Assembly: GCA_032629725.1 (NCBI GenBank)
Contig: JAFEVB010000007.1
Coordinates: 310,001-374,000, forward strand
Reading direction: 5' to 3'
Length of the DNA stretch: 64,000 nt
Origin: Gremmenia infestans
Taxonomy: Eukaryota; Ascomycota; Leotiomycetes; Helotiales; Hamatocanthoscyphaceae
A program made the position numbers and the translations under genes. This document shows, piece after piece, positions 33,787 to 45,233 of this stretch. Below the pieces are notes generated by a model. It did not search any database and was not told where the DNA came from. It saw nothing but the letters and a program-made list of their open reading frames with translations. Numbering within the stretch: the stretch's first letter is position 1; the number at the start of each line of letters is the position of its first letter.

Positions 33787-34162
33787 TCAAGGGGAGTGGT
33801 AGCGAGAGTGAGGCTGGTCCTGAGCGAGCGTAGAATCCAAGCCTTCTAGCTCGACGGGAGGAAATGGATGGAGGTTCTCGTTAACGTAGTAGCCAGCCTC
33901 GACATCTTACCATGCGTCGTGACCGACCGGAGCGGAATCAGCATCAGCGTCGACCGAAGTGGAAACTGCAGCGGCTTTAGGGTCAGAACATGAGCAGACT
34001 CATCTCGTGCTCCAAGTCGCTATCTGGTAGAGCTGGAATATCAAGGTCGTTCCTGTGGAAAGGGTTGTCGAAGCCCTCGCACAAAGTATCAGGGTCAACT
34101 CCGTTGGCAAAGCCCAAATCATCTCCGAAGTCAAGCTCCGTGTCAATCGTCCAAAAAGTCAT
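33787..34162 (-). pseudogene. acidic small protein, probably broken
   Basis: On the minus strand an ATG at 34162-34160 opens an acidic, hydrophobic-studded frame (FWTIDTELDFGDDLGFANGVDP, here shortened to ELDFGDDLGF and PALPDSDLEHEMSLLMF). It ends at TGA 33985-33983 after 59 residues. The shifted frame continues equally protein-like (DPKAAAVSTSVDADADSAPVG) to a TAA within ATGGTAAGATG at about 33911, and then YYVNENLHPFPPVELEG... to TGA 33789-33787. Either unrecognised introns (GTAAGA is a possible donor) or a frameshift plus a stop explain this. The composition resembles a transcription activation domain. No family recognised. Confidence 0.4.
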
Positions 34163-35256
34163 ATTGCAGCGAGATGAGAATCAAAAAATGAGCAACAGGA
34201 CTGCCATTTATCCTGAGAAACAAAGAAATATATATTGTTGAATCGAAATATAGCCTCTACTGCAATATTGATAATGCTTCCATTGATGTTGGTATTACGG
34301 GGGTGATATCACAAGTCACAAGTCTACTAGGAGAAGGTGGTTTTGTTTGTAGTCTTATTATTCGTGATGTCTATCCATACTCACGGCTCAGCTGGGAATT
34401 GAAGGAATGATCAGGATAATATTATTTTCATGATGGCAGACTCGGTGACCACGCTAGTCCATAGCGTCCACGTGTATCATGAAGCTCGATTGACGCGCTT
34501 CGCATCGCATTGCGATAGGCTACCACGGCCACGGCGCACCAAGGTCTGCGCAACGCAACATGAAGTACTGGTTCCAACCGCATTGCAGCTTGAACAGCAC
34601 CACTGCGTATCATTTAAGGTGGCCGGTAATACTCCGTAGAATTTTGTCTTTGGTCATCCTTGAGTTCTGAGACAATTTGCAACCTCCACGAATACCAACA
34701 AGGTTTTAGTCAACCGCAATTCATGGTATAGATTTCCTTGGAAATTACAGCAAAGGCTAGGCCTATACTTCTCCCACTTCACTCGGTGTGTGATTGGCTT
34801 GCAGACCCCAAGATCGATGCTCCTAAATCTGCAACTTTCACCTCCTTATCCCACCATTTCCGAAAGGTCCGTAAAATAGCAATCCTCTCCTTCGCCATCT
34901 GTATCCCCGGTTCCGTCTTCATCATCCCTTCCAATTTGAATAGTTTTATCTCAAACATCGCGATCGACCTTCCAGCCTACCTTACCCCCCCCCTAGAAAC
35001 AGCCAAGGCGGAAACTCTTCCCACAAACATACAAGACTTTGCAGACTTAAGCACGGTTCGGAATCACACTCGAGCAGTCACAACCACTAGTATGCCCCCG
35101 CCCCCGCCCCCCCCCTCCCTACCCTACACCTCTTGCAAGGTTACTAAATCTATTTAGTCCCAGATAAACATAATCTCAACAATCGGCACCCAGAACCACT
35201 ACATTAGCGGTCTCAAAAACCTAAGATGTCGCACTAGATCAAATAGGAGGTAGAGT
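34163..35256. other. intergenic, no gene seen
   Basis: A proline-codon run (CCCCCGCCCCCGCCCCCCCC, near 35096-35117) and C/T-rich sequence are present. The frame open around 34738-35157 has no ATG at its start and is not protein-like. Confidence 0.35.
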
Positions 35257-35625
35257 ACTAGGAGAAGCGTTTATTGGAAGTCCAAAAGGCAATTCGAGAT
35301 CATTGGGTTCTTAAGGACAACGCCCGGAGTCTAGGTTACATAGGACCTATTGGTGAAGACTAGTCGCTAAAACACCTCGCTAAGCAAACTAGACAGCTCA
35401 ATGCAGATAAGCTTTACACTAAGCAGGCTTTGCAAGATGCCAATAATATCTAGAAGGCATATCTAGCAGCATGCGCCTAGGCAGCAAAAGGCGGTTGTGA
35501 TAGGCATAGTTATTGTTGGGATAATAGGACTGTATCCCGACCTTTCTAGTTATAGGCAAATAACAAGGTACTAGTCGATATCAATGTTTGCACAGGACAA
35601 TTTCGGCAACTTTTTTTCTAACCCG
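35257..35625 (+). pseudogene. decayed transposon-like ORF
   Basis: The plus-strand frame reads LEVQKAIRDHWVLKDNAR then GYIGPIGED, stop, SLKHLAKQTRQLNADKLYTKQALQ (given in part), stop, KAYLAACA, stop, AAKGGCDRHSYCWDNRTVSRPF, and so on. Almost every break is TAG, as expected for CAG changed to TAG by RIP. It looks like the 3' end of a transposon protein, but I cannot name the superfamily. No terminal repeats were found around it. Confidence 0.45.
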
Positions 35626-35770
35626 AAGAGCGCGGCGCAGCTTAGAGTCGGCTAAGCAAGGCAAAAATTAAGCGAGCTTAGCAAGCTCACAACCCTTTCT
35701 TTAAACCTCAACTACTCCCGAAACATACATTTGAAACATGCAGATAGCTCTAAACATGCCCAAAAATAGC

Positions 35771-35775
35771 AAAAA
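35771..35775 (-). terminator. RNA polymerase III terminator of the tRNA gene
   Basis: TTTTT on the minus strand, 20 bases downstream of the tRNA 3' end. Confidence 0.6.
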
Positions 35776-35795
35776 TCTACTCCCCAGAGTTGTGG

Positions 35796-35885
35796 AGGTC
35801 GTACCCGGGCTCGAACCGGGGATTCGGGAAATAAGTGATTTTGATGTGTCAAAATCCCACGTGCTAACCGCTACACTATACAACC
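35796..35885 (-). tRNA. tRNA-Gln (anticodon TTG) with an 18-base intron
   Basis: Read on the minus strand from 35885: acceptor GGTTGTA pairs with TACGACC (one G.T pair); the D arm carries the A box (TAGTGTAGCGGTTAGCA); the anticodon stem TGGGA/TCCCG holds loop TT-TTG-A; the T arm is CCCGG-TTCGAGC-CCGGG. An 18-base intron (CACATCAAAATCACTTAT) follows position 37, the canonical place for nuclear tRNA introns. Mature length is 72 plus the discriminator-inclusive end; CCA is not encoded. B box GGTTCGAGCCC is intact. It sits between relic and duplicated sequences. Confidence 0.92.
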
Positions 35886-36093
35886 ATTGTCACATGAAGA
35901 GCTTTTGCGCAAAAATGCCTTATTTTACTATATTCATATATTTGGAATATATTCAAGGTCGGAAGTTCTTACTGGACCGACTTTCTTTATTAGGGACTCA
36001 TCTATTAGTAGCTGAAGTTAGAAGCGAAAACTAAAATGTCGCGGGAAAATACTTATATTATTAAATTTTTGGTCGGGATAGGTATTCACATGT

Positions 36094-36245
36094 ACGGTCA
36101 CATGACCTTGGCGCGGATGACTAAGCGATGCGAGGTCATAACCTCCTCGCCTTGTCATTACACTTAGACTTAGACTTAGACACCTAGAAAGCAACTAATA
36201 TAAGATAAATTACTAGGCCAGCAAATTGCACTATATGATACTAAC
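36094..36245 (+). repeat. direct repeat, copy 1 (relic)
   Basis: This shares with 36425-36580 an ordered set of words: CATGACCTT, GACTAAGCGA, GGTCATAACCTCC, ACACTTAGACTTAGACACCTAGAA, TACTAGGCCAG, CACTATATGATACTAAC. Copy 1 has an extra TTAGAC unit. Differences are scattered. Confidence 0.6.
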
Positions 36246-36424
36246 CTTTTTTTCTTCCAAATTAACAGTCGGTCTTTTCTTCGCTCGCTTTCGCTCACAA
36301 ATCGCTTAGCTAGGACGTTCGCTTACACCAACTGCGAGCGAACGCAATGCAATATAATAAATTTCTTGCGATATACTAAAGATATTAATATATCTAATAA
36401 ATGAATTCTGTCGGCAACATGGTG

Positions 36425-36580
36425 GCCATATGACCTTCGTGCCGATAACTAAGCGACGCAGAGGCATAACCTCCCTCCCCTCCTTCGCTTTCGTTATCTA
36501 CACTTAGACTTAGACACCTAGAATGCAACCAGATACCAGACATTACTAGGCCAGACTATTACACTGTATGATACCAACAA
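36425..36580 (+). repeat. direct repeat, copy 2 (relic)
   Basis: Second copy, about 331 bases downstream of the first. It begins CATATGACCTTCGTGCCGAT and ends CACTGTATGATACCAAC. Probably two remnants of one repeat family or a local duplication. Confidence 0.6.
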
Positions 36581-36978
36581 ATTCATAGTGTCTACCGCAA
36601 AAAAGCGGCCAACTTTTCATTATCATTAATGCTCTGCTAAAACGCACCAACAAAGTGTTAAAAAAGGAGTACAACTTGGGGTATCAGGAACCAGATGCAA
36701 GTAACGCTAGTATGCTATGAAACTCCTCCAACTTGTAAAAAGGAAGTCGACCCCAATGACGCTTTTCTATGCGTCTCCCAAAATAGTGCCCAATGGTTCG
36801 TCATTAGCAATCACAACCGCTCCATCCATCCTCATTCCAAGCATCTTTGATAATGCATCTCAATTCGATTCACTTAGATGTCCCGGCATCCAAATACTGC
36901 CTTCGATTTCTTTGGCTCAGAAACACCAGCCTTTGACTAGAGAACCATGCCATCTTTGCTCTGTACTTGACGATACAC

Positions 36979-39900
36979 TCATTGGAATCGCGGTCGCTGC
37001 AATTGCACCCGTCTTTGTAGCTCCTGAAATGTTACGTTTGCTAATTGAGCAGCTCGCCTCGCTTCTCGGGCTGCGTGCTCCGCTTGTATTTGTGGGTGCT
37101 CTGCCTGCATTTGCTGTTGTTCTGCTTGCATTCGCTGTTGCTGTACTCGTTGCGCTATCTGCTGCGCTACCTGCAACTGCCGCTGCGCCTGGAGTTGCTG
37201 TTGCGCTGTCTGCATTCGCCGTGCCTCTTCTTGCAATCGCTGTTGCTCTAATAGCATCCTTGTTCGCTCTGCGAAAGATTCATGCCGTTCTGCTGCTATC
37301 AGTCGCCAACGATGGTTCACCGCTTCAACTGGTGTTTCTGGAGATTGGGCCTTTGAATGAGTGCGTACTCTGCCTTGATCATATTGTCGAGGCGCTGGCA
37401 GGAAGTTGCCAGTACGTGGCATGTTGTCGGGGATTACCCTTAGTCTTGCTGCTAACTGAACAGCAGCAGGTTGGACGTCCATAGCCTGTCCTTGAGCTTG
37501 ACCAGGACCTGGATCCTGGGCCAAACCTTGATCCATCAAGTCGAAATTGTCAGAACCGAATCTTTCAACATCAGGGACCAATGGCTGGAAATTCATATCT
37601 TCCTGGTTCATGAAGTCCATGTCTAGGAACAATGCATCGACATCATGATCAAAGTCTATCTCCTTGTACATTTGGACGGGCATCATTACTAAGGAGATTT
37701 TAGCCGGTGATTAACAACGATGACCACATTCCGATATAATGATGGGTAATGGCAAGACGAGATGCGGGTTGATACTTGCCGAATACATGGGATTCGAGAC
37801 TCTTCTCAACAAAATTTACTTACGTCTTCTTGGTCGGATGAATTGCAGGGGGTTTGCTCCCATGCCTAGCTGGGGTATTGGGGGATTTCCCGGGTATCTT
37901 GCCATTGGCATTCCGTTAAATAAAGGCTCTGAATCACAATGTCAGCATAAGAAGCACACCTCTAAAGGGTATCAGAAACCCGAAGGGCAAATCCGGTCAT
38001 CCACCGAAAGAAATTGTTCAGCCAGGAGAAAGTGACACTTGATAAACTTTGGAATATTATTCTGAGAATTTGAGATGCTTCCTACTGACCAGCCAGCCGC
38101 ATCTGAGCCGCGGCAACAAGATGAGCCCTAGGATCCCTCTTTTTCCGATGTTCGTCATCTTTCAAGACACTTTCTGACATTCGGACTTTCAGATCCTCTT
38201 CTGTATACTCGGGGTGTTCGGCTCGGACTTTGTCGATAGCCTCCTTCGCGGCTTTGCCAACATCAATATCGTGCCTCTCAAATGTACTCTCAAACAATGG
38301 GCAGTTTCCTTTCCGGCCGCCCCGATTCTGATCGTCGAAGTGATTATAGCTGCAAGATTCAGAGCAAACGTAACATTGGACGTTGTAACATCCATTGCGA
38401 GTGCAAGTCATCTTGTTGCAACCTTCATCTTTGACGAATGGGGTACCGCATTTGTTGCACTTTCTGATCAATGCCGCAGACATTGCTTCCTCGATCTGGC
38501 GACGAATTGAAAGACCATTCTCCTTCATGAATTCATCGCAGCTCTTGGGAATATGAGATTCAAGTTTACACAGTCGACAACTCACCCTCTCACAGTCAGG
38601 TGCTTCGCATCGGAATTCCTTGTTGACTTCGACGGGCGGATATTCTGCGGCGTAAGGGCAAAAGGGGCAGCTCTCGAGGTTTTCAATGCCTGCCATACGC
38701 AGCACCGCTTCTTGCTCGTTTCTCTCAAGAGCAATTTTTGTCTTCTCGTCCAAGAAGAGGGATCTTTCTAGTTAGCAAGCGCGGAGTCATGTATCTGTGA
38801 GAACGTACCTTTGGTCTAGAGAGAATCCTCCATCACAGCCATCCATTGACATGCAACGCAGTATATATTTAGAATTACCAATCTCGGTATCGGCAGTCTG
38901 TTTTGCACAGGCTTTGCAGAACCAATGCATTGTATCAGCATCGCAGTGGACCATTCTGTTAAGTGGACAGTCGCCAAAGCAGCATCCGCACTCTTGCATC
39001 GTGCCCTCTGCTATGGCTTTTTGCTCATTAGCTTCTTCTTCACGTTCAGCCTCGCGCTCTAACTCCAATTTAGCTTCTGTCTTGCTCTTGATCCTTCTAG
39101 CGGCCTGTAGTTCTCGGAGAATTTCTTTTCGTGCCGGGTCTACTTCGGGGGTATCTATGTAGGCTTGAATATTTGAGTCCATAAACTCCGCCTGTGATTT
39201 TCGGGCGTTCTTGATCTTGTTGTATGGAGGGTCGGCCGGGTTGAATGCCCTCTGGGCCTCTTCAAGAATACGGTACGCCTGGAATAAGCGATGTTGAGAT
39301 TGGTCGAGTGCGGCGTAGATGAACACCATTGGTGTTTCTGGAAATTCGACCTGTAGGATGTTTTTTCTACTGAATGTTAAAACTACTTCCAAGACAACAG
39401 TACTTCGTAAGCCTTGGATCACACGCCAAGTAAACGGCAGAAGCCGTGATTTTGGGAGTCACAAAGTTCATGTGTTGTCTCGTGATTGAAAAAAACATAT
39501 AACTTACATGTATGTCCGGGTAATAATACCAAAAGGTACTGCATGACCAGGAGCGCCATATTTGAGTTCGGCAGCCTCATCCTCGTCAACTTCTCTCTTT
39601 CTTTTCAAAGTTTTCTGCTTGTCCTTTGCCTTCGGGTATGACGAGTTCTTCTCCATCTGGTCTAGGAGATACGCTATAAGTCGATCGGAAGACCGTGAAA
39701 CTTTGTTCCAAAGCTCAGAGACATGATCGGGGCAAATGTCAGGAAATAGACCTAGAACAGCTGCAATACACTCGTCTTCGGTCTCAAGTTGAGGTACTGG
39801 TTCGCGGGCTGCTGTTTGTGCCTGCGCTTGTGCTTGTGGCTGAACTCTGGCACTAGGTTCGGCATGAGGTTGTGGGGCTGGAGCTTGGAGGTCAGGAGGT

Positions 39901-40520
39901 TGGTAGAGTTGCTCATATGCCCGGGCGAAATTCTCATCGTCAAAATCGTCATCGAGAATAAAGTCGCCCATAACATAGGCAGCACCAAAGGGGTTTGCTT
40001 GCTGGTCAGGAACTGGTGCGGGAGGATCGAAAGCAAGAGGCCGGTGTGGAGGGCCACGGTATATGGCCTGGGGTGCGGGTGCGGGTGCGGGTGGGGGTAC
40101 CGGTGCGGCATAACCATTGACATCCGGAGCTATGTTTGCTTGTGGTCTCTGTTCTGGAGCATGAAAGAAGATATCCTCCTCGAAAGCATCGTCCAAGGGA
40201 TCATCATCATATATGTTGTCGTCCCTAATAGATGGGGAGAGCTCAGAGAACTGGTCGTCGTCGTCGTCGTTGTCGGCCGTCAGATCAATAACGTTCATTG
40301 CGTTGCAGGGTCCAGCCCTGGCGTGATCAACCTTGGTGTTGGGAAGGGACTTGGTACTCTCTTTGACCGGGGGCGGCCGTTTATTCGATTTCTCCTTTGA
40401 CCTAAGAACGAAAAGGCTCTCGAGCTTAGTTGTGTTCAAGACGATACGAGGAACTCGAATCGTATGTGACGGCTGGGCCAAAGCTTTGAGATCATTGAGT
40501 GGAAGGTTTACGCTATTCAT
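36979..40520 (-). CDS. RBR-type E3 ubiquitin ligase, RNF216/TRIAD3-like
   Basis: The model is complement(join(36979..37688, 37824..37928, 38090..38763, 38809..39369, 39508..40520)), 1020 residues, with all five exons in phase. The order is: an acidic, Pro-rich N-terminus with a CUE/UBA-like segment (CIAAVLGLFPDICPDHVSELW); a charged coiled coil; RING1 from about residue 466 (ECGCCFGDCPLNRMVHC...CKAC); IBR from about 557 (CPFC...CRLC...C); RING2 from about 627 (KCNKCGTPFVKDEGCNKMTC), whose EGCNKMTC holds the expected catalytic Cys; and a Gln/Ala-rich coiled-coil tail of some 200 residues. RBR ligases take ubiquitin on the RING2 Cys before passing it to the substrate. The third donor (GTCAGT) and the 45-base second intron are slightly unusual. 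Confidence 0.87.
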
Positions 40521-41764
40521 GGTGAGTTTTTAGTTGAAGTTCTGCGTTCTAAATAGGAAAGAGCGAAAGGAAGGGGGTTGAGGGAGGGAGGGAGGGCATG
40601 GGAGGGCGTTCAGGTTGTGTCCAACAGATTCACCAGAATTGGGTCGATTGACGCGTCAAGATGGAATTGGAGATGGAAGTTGACAAACGGACGAAAACAG
40701 AATAAATAAATGGACTCTCTCTCTCACCTTCATCATCAACTTCAACCTCAACATCACATGAGCCGGCAACTACCTTAGTATCTGTCTGAATCATAGAGGC
40801 TGATGTCAGTGGTGAAGTCGATCGAGGCTCCTACCTACCTTGACGGTTCACCAGAAACCGATCATCAGGAACATGGCATCACGTGGAGATAAGATTCTCA
40901 CTCCACTCCACTCCACTCCACTTCCACTCCACCCCACCCCCACCCCACCTGAGTTATCGGATTTTAGTTGATCCCGCTACTCTCCACTCCTTCTCCTTCC
41001 TCTCCTTCCTCTCCTCCTTCCCCGGCCTCGGTAGTCTTTTCATCTCATCTCTTCCTCACCCTACATACTACTACATATACACAGTAGATGTACTCTTGAT
41101 TTTTTGCTGGTATACATCTCAGCAGCGTCACTATCCAACAATAACTTTATTACATAAACCACCCAGCTTGAGGCTCAGCAATCAAGCAGCTTACCTGGTA
41201 AGGAAAGGAGTTGCGCCCATATGAGGTTAGCAACGGCTTAAACCCAAACATCACCCTAAACCTTACCTTCCTGTACGGGTTTGGTGGGCGTCTTGTCTTC
41301 TTTCCTAGATTCTAACTTCTCACCTGCTAAACAAAGAAGTTGCAAGTTGGTCGCGATTATTTACCTAGGTAACTGCTTCTACCTAGCCTAGGTACTCGTA
41401 AAACCTCTCCACTCGACGCTCTAAAAAAACATGAAGTGGGGCATGTTATGTTACGAGAAGGGCGCATCGTGCGAACTGTAACTTACTTATAAATGCCCTT
41501 CCTCTCATTACATTGTCTCGTGTCTGCTGACCGTTTGGCCGGAACCAATTCCTCGTCTTCTTCTTTCTTTGTCTGGGATGCCATACGAATTTCCCCTCAG
41601 AAGTCCACCGTCTCCTTGGCGCGTTTGTACATAAACTGTTGTCATAGATTCACAGATTGCCAACAAGATAGAATATATATAACTAGAGACCGAATTCGAG
41701 CAATCGATAGATAGGAACCTCCACAGAAACACTCCCTCACGAACTTTCGCCGGAAAACTCCAAA
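40521..41764. other. divergent promoter region between RBR ligase and acetyltransferase
   Basis: 1.24 kb between divergent starts. It contains strong homopurine/homopyrimidine tracts: GGGAGGGAGGGAGGG near 40584-40600, CTCTCTCTC near 40720, and a (CCACT)n/CCCCACC run at about 40896-40950. Such tracts are common in fungal promoters. No gene seen. Confidence 0.5.
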
Positions 41765-43010
41765 ATGGCCAACTACACCAACGAACTTCCCCTCGCATCT
41801 GCGCCCACGCTGAAACTTGTTCACCCGACTCCCAATGAGAAACTGGGGGTGTGGACTGAGAATTGGAAAAATTGGGGTGCTGCCCTCTCCCTCAAAGACT
41901 ACATTGAACGAGAAACGCACCTCGCTGATATCCCACCCACAAGAGATGGCGGGGTAACTCGTACGTACCCCTCCGCACAAGCCGCACAACCCCCTCTCTC
42001 TGGAGAAGAAACAAAGACTGATCTCAACCCTAGATTGGATCCTAACAGACCCCTCCCTCCCCCCAGACGCCCGGCCCATCCTCTCATTCTGCGAATCCCT
42101 TCGGCGCCGCACATTCGTCAGCCTCCCCTCCGGAGAAGTGCAAGAAGGAATAGTCCACGGCATCGGCAGCGTCTTCTCCTCCCCCGCCTACAGAGGCCGC
42201 GGCTACGCGACGCGTATGCTCTCAGATCTCGGACCCATCCTAAACACATGGCAGCAAGAAGCAGGCAAGTCGCACTTCTCAATTCTGTATTCGGATATTG
42301 GCAAGAAATACTACACGAACCTGGGCTGGAAGCCTTTTGCTAGTTCACATGTCTCTCTCCCTTCTACTACATCGCCGGCCATGAATGGTGGGAATGGAGA
42401 TAAGGCAGAGGGTGTCAAGCTACTCTACGGGGAGGACCTGAAGGAACTATGTGAGCTGGATGAAAGCTATCTTCGAAATGAAGTTGCAAAGGCGGCAAAA
42501 TCCACAAACAAGCCAGCTGTAGCTATCATACCGGACCATTCTACCATGACCTGGCATCACCTGCGTGAGCAATTCGTGTGCAGCAAAGTGTTCCCCCAAA
42601 AGACGCCCCCTACAACCCACGGCGCCATCTCAACTGGGGCTCCAGGCTCGAGGGTCTGGATTGTTTTCTCGCGAGTATTCTATGGGCCTTTGGCGAATGC
42701 TAAGTCTGGAAATACGCTCTATATTCTACGGCTCGTTGTCGAGGACGAGACAGATACGGATGAGAATGCACAGAAGCTGAAGAGTGTGCTACAAGTAGCG
42801 CAAGCGGAAGCTAAAGAGTGGGAAATGAGCAGCGTCACGGCCTGGAATGTTAGTGATGTTGTGAAGGGACTGTTGAAGAGGACAGGGCTGGAACATACGT
42901 TTGTGGACAGGGAGAATGACAGTATTACTAGTTTGATGTGGTATGGAGAAGGGAAGGGGGATGTGGATAGTATTGGATGGCTTGGAAATGAGAAGTTTGC
43001 TTGGTGTTAG
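41765..43010 (+). CDS. LYC1: Lyc1-like N-acetyltransferase (GNAT)
   Basis: The model is join(41765..41960, 42034..43010), 390 residues. The intron GTACGT...CCTAG joins as RDGGVT-H-WILTDPSLPPDARPIL, which matches the expected family sequence. The GNAT acetyl-CoA loop is SPAYRGRGYATRML (motif A R-x-x-G-x-G/A). SILYSDIGKKYYTNLGWK and the long C-terminal half ending LMWYGEGKGDVDSIGWLGNEKFAWC are typical of the Yarrowia LYC1 group, which acetylates the side chain of lysine in lysine breakdown. The symbol is by family resemblance only; the substrate here is inferred. Confidence 0.82.
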
Positions 43011-44709
43011 AATTGCTAGAAGGTTCAGGTAAAGAAAAAATTTGAATTGGGTAGGTATTATTGTGTTGAGTATTAGGATACCATGGGCACGGAGGTACTA
43101 TTGCACTGAGTATTAGGATACTATTGGCATGGAATCGGCATACAAGATACCAAACTTTGTCCCGTCGAATGATCAAGTGCTAAAGAACTACACGACAGGT
43201 CAGTCACCTGAGAAGCTCATCTCCAACAACGAATCCGGGATAGAAATACTTGCTTTTCCAATGCCACCGAGACGAAACGTTTCTTCCGTCCGTACCGTAC
43301 ACTGCCGCATGCGCTACAACACCTACCTAGGAGTCCAACCCAATCCAACCCAACCCAACCCAACCGCTCCACTCCAGCCCAGACACGACAAGAACCAACA
43401 AACACATAACACAATAACAAACATCTCAGACAAAAAACCCGCCAGCAATCAATAGATCAGGTGACGGTGGCACACCCAACCCAACCGGACCATTGCATTG
43501 CATAATCTCAGTATCCATCCGTTGCAGTATCGTTGTACCACATCACATGATTCACATTACCGTCCGTACCTTACCCTGCCTACCTGCCCTTCCTTGTGCA
43601 CAACAAATGAATGAGTATTTAGCCCGAGATGAGAAGAGTAGCACCGGTAGAGTAGATCGAGTCGATCGAGCATGGTATATATGGATCCGATACTTCTGAA
43701 ACGGGCAACGGGCAATACTCGTACTGTGCAACGAAGTGAACGTTTTTTGTGGGGGCGCTTGGATAGATGGATGGATGGAAGTGGCTGTTTATAGGATGGG
43801 AAGGACGGGAAGGACCTGCGTGTTGTACAATGTGGATCGGACGCGGACTTGTTTGGATTCTATTGTACCGAGGGAGGTTGGAGTGGAGGTGGAGGTGGAT
43901 GGGATGGTAGCGAGGTGACTGAGACATGTATATATGCATAGTACGATAGAAACAGGGGATGTGAATAGGACGTCATCGATGAGGTGAAGTGAAATTAATG
44001 AATGAGGACAATAGATTCGGAATGATGCTCCATCGATAATAGCATAAGTAAAAAAAGAAGTTTAGTTAAGTGAAACGATTTTCATGTTCCCTTTGCAGGT
44101 AGGTAAGTACTCAGGTATCCCGTCTTTCACCGAAGTAAATCAATCTAGATTACAATATTGCATACACCTAAATGGATAGCTAGATAGACCCAGGTTCCCC
44201 ATCCTACCCCATCCCATCCCATACGCCGTCCGTAAATGTTATTCCTGTCTGGAATGAGAAAGTAAAGTAAAGTAAGTTCTCGTACAAGTAGCGAGTGTGT
44301 GTGTGTGCACTTTTCGATTTCCAACGTCTCGACCAAGCAACCGATTCGCCAGCCTTCTTCTTCCCGCGGCGATTTGGAAAGAAGGAAGAAATAAGGTTTG
44401 TGAAGTAAGTGCACTCACTCACTCCCCAGTAGATGAGACACCCTGATCGATTCGTACAGTACTCGGCCCAAGTATGATAATAAAATAGCATAGCGTCTAC
44501 CTCTCCTTGCGAGACTGTATCTGTCTGTAGAAGACTTGTACCATCGCTCTCCCCAAGTCGGATTTCTAAACCAGTCTCCCGTCCCTCACCCTGCAGAACA
44601 TGGCATCAATCGAATGCCTCCCAAATCCACCCCACCCAACCATCCCCTTTCCTATCCACTCCCACTCCCACTCCCCATCCCGTCCTTGCTTTTATCCTCT
44701 TCCTCCCCA
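43011..44709. other. intergenic, simple repeats, no gene seen
   Basis: It holds several short tandem runs: (CAACC)n near 43335-43366, GGATGGATGGATGG near 43764, CCCATCCCATCCCAT near 44205-44222, and (GT)6 near 44296-44307. The open frames here are Pro/His/Ser-rich translations of these repeats. Confidence 0.45.
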
Positions 44710-45233
44710 TCACCACATAACGCCCCTCCCACTCCTACTAAACCGCCTCGCATGCCACACCATCTTCGCTCCCAGCCCAAAGCTCGTACTGCCCGCTCTG
44801 CTTCTAGGTTGGCTCGGATGGCGTGATACGAAGTCGTCGTCGCTTACATCGTCTTCGGTTATGGCCGTAGAGGCTATGGCTTTTTCGCGCATTAAGGAGA
44901 TGCTGTTAGATACGGTCAGTGAGTGACTCTGTATCTGGGCTTCAAATTGGGGAGGATAGGGAAGGGTAGGGTAGGTAGATTAGGAGGGATAATTAAATTG
45001 AATATTCCGGAGAGACTTACTCGTCTTCAGAATATCCTGGGAAATTTACGGAAGGCCCGGACTGGAAGTTGAAAGGTGGTGACTGTTAGGTATGTTAGCC
45101 GGAAACGTGAAGAGGGGAAGAGGGGATAGGAAGCAGGGAGACGTACTATAACTAAAGAGGGGCGTCTTTCTTTGGCTCTGATGCCTAGTCCGTGAAGGCA
45201 TTTATTGCCTATTCGAGCCATGACGCAAGGCAT
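44710..45233 (-). CDS. small conserved-looking protein of unknown function, three exons
   Basis: The model is complement(join(44710..44902, 45021..45061, 45147..45233)), 106 residues. Donors are GTACGT and GTAAGT, acceptors TTCCAG and AACAG, and all phases agree. That is unlikely for a chance model, although the middle exon is only 41 bases. The N-terminus has a basic GLGIRAKERRPSL motif; the middle is acidic (TEDDVSDDDF); the end is basic and aromatic (GLGAKMVWHARRFSRSGRG), so it may bind nucleic acid or another protein. I do not recognise a named family. Possible further exons upstream of 45233 cannot be excluded. Confidence 0.55.

Larger units (their letters stand above)
35886..36978. other. 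gene-free stretch with a local duplication
   Basis: This lies between the tRNA and the end of the RBR ligase gene. It contains the two direct repeat copies listed separately and AT-rich sequence between them. An open frame on the plus strand beginning at 36717 overlaps the Gln-rich last exon of the opposite gene and is judged a shadow. Confidence 0.45.

Noticed and set aside
34738..35157. 139-codon frame with proline run
   Set aside because: Begins at TTG, not ATG, and is composition driven; no splice sites or conserved-looking segment.
36717..37484. 255-codon plus-strand frame rich in Ala, Val and Leu
   Set aside because: It lies opposite the Gln-rich last exon of the RBR ligase. Translating CAG-rich DNA backwards gives Leu/Ala/Val-rich peptides, so it is a shadow.
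39789..40400. 203-codon plus-strand frame with Val-rich run
   Set aside because: Antisense to the acidic and Pro-rich first exon of the same ligase gene; no independent protein features.
41961..42343. Continuation of the acetyltransferase frame through the intron
   Set aside because: The read-through peptide is Arg/Pro-rich and antagonistic to the GNAT frame; splicing at 41960/42034 restores the family sequence.
43337..43366. (CAACC)n run considered as a CRISPR-like or telomeric array
   Set aside because: It is a short contiguous microsatellite without spacers; no CRISPR array exists in the window.
44536..44926. Overlapping Pro/Ser-rich plus-strand frames
   Set aside because: They overlap the exon of the minus-strand 106-residue gene and consist of translated C-rich repeats.
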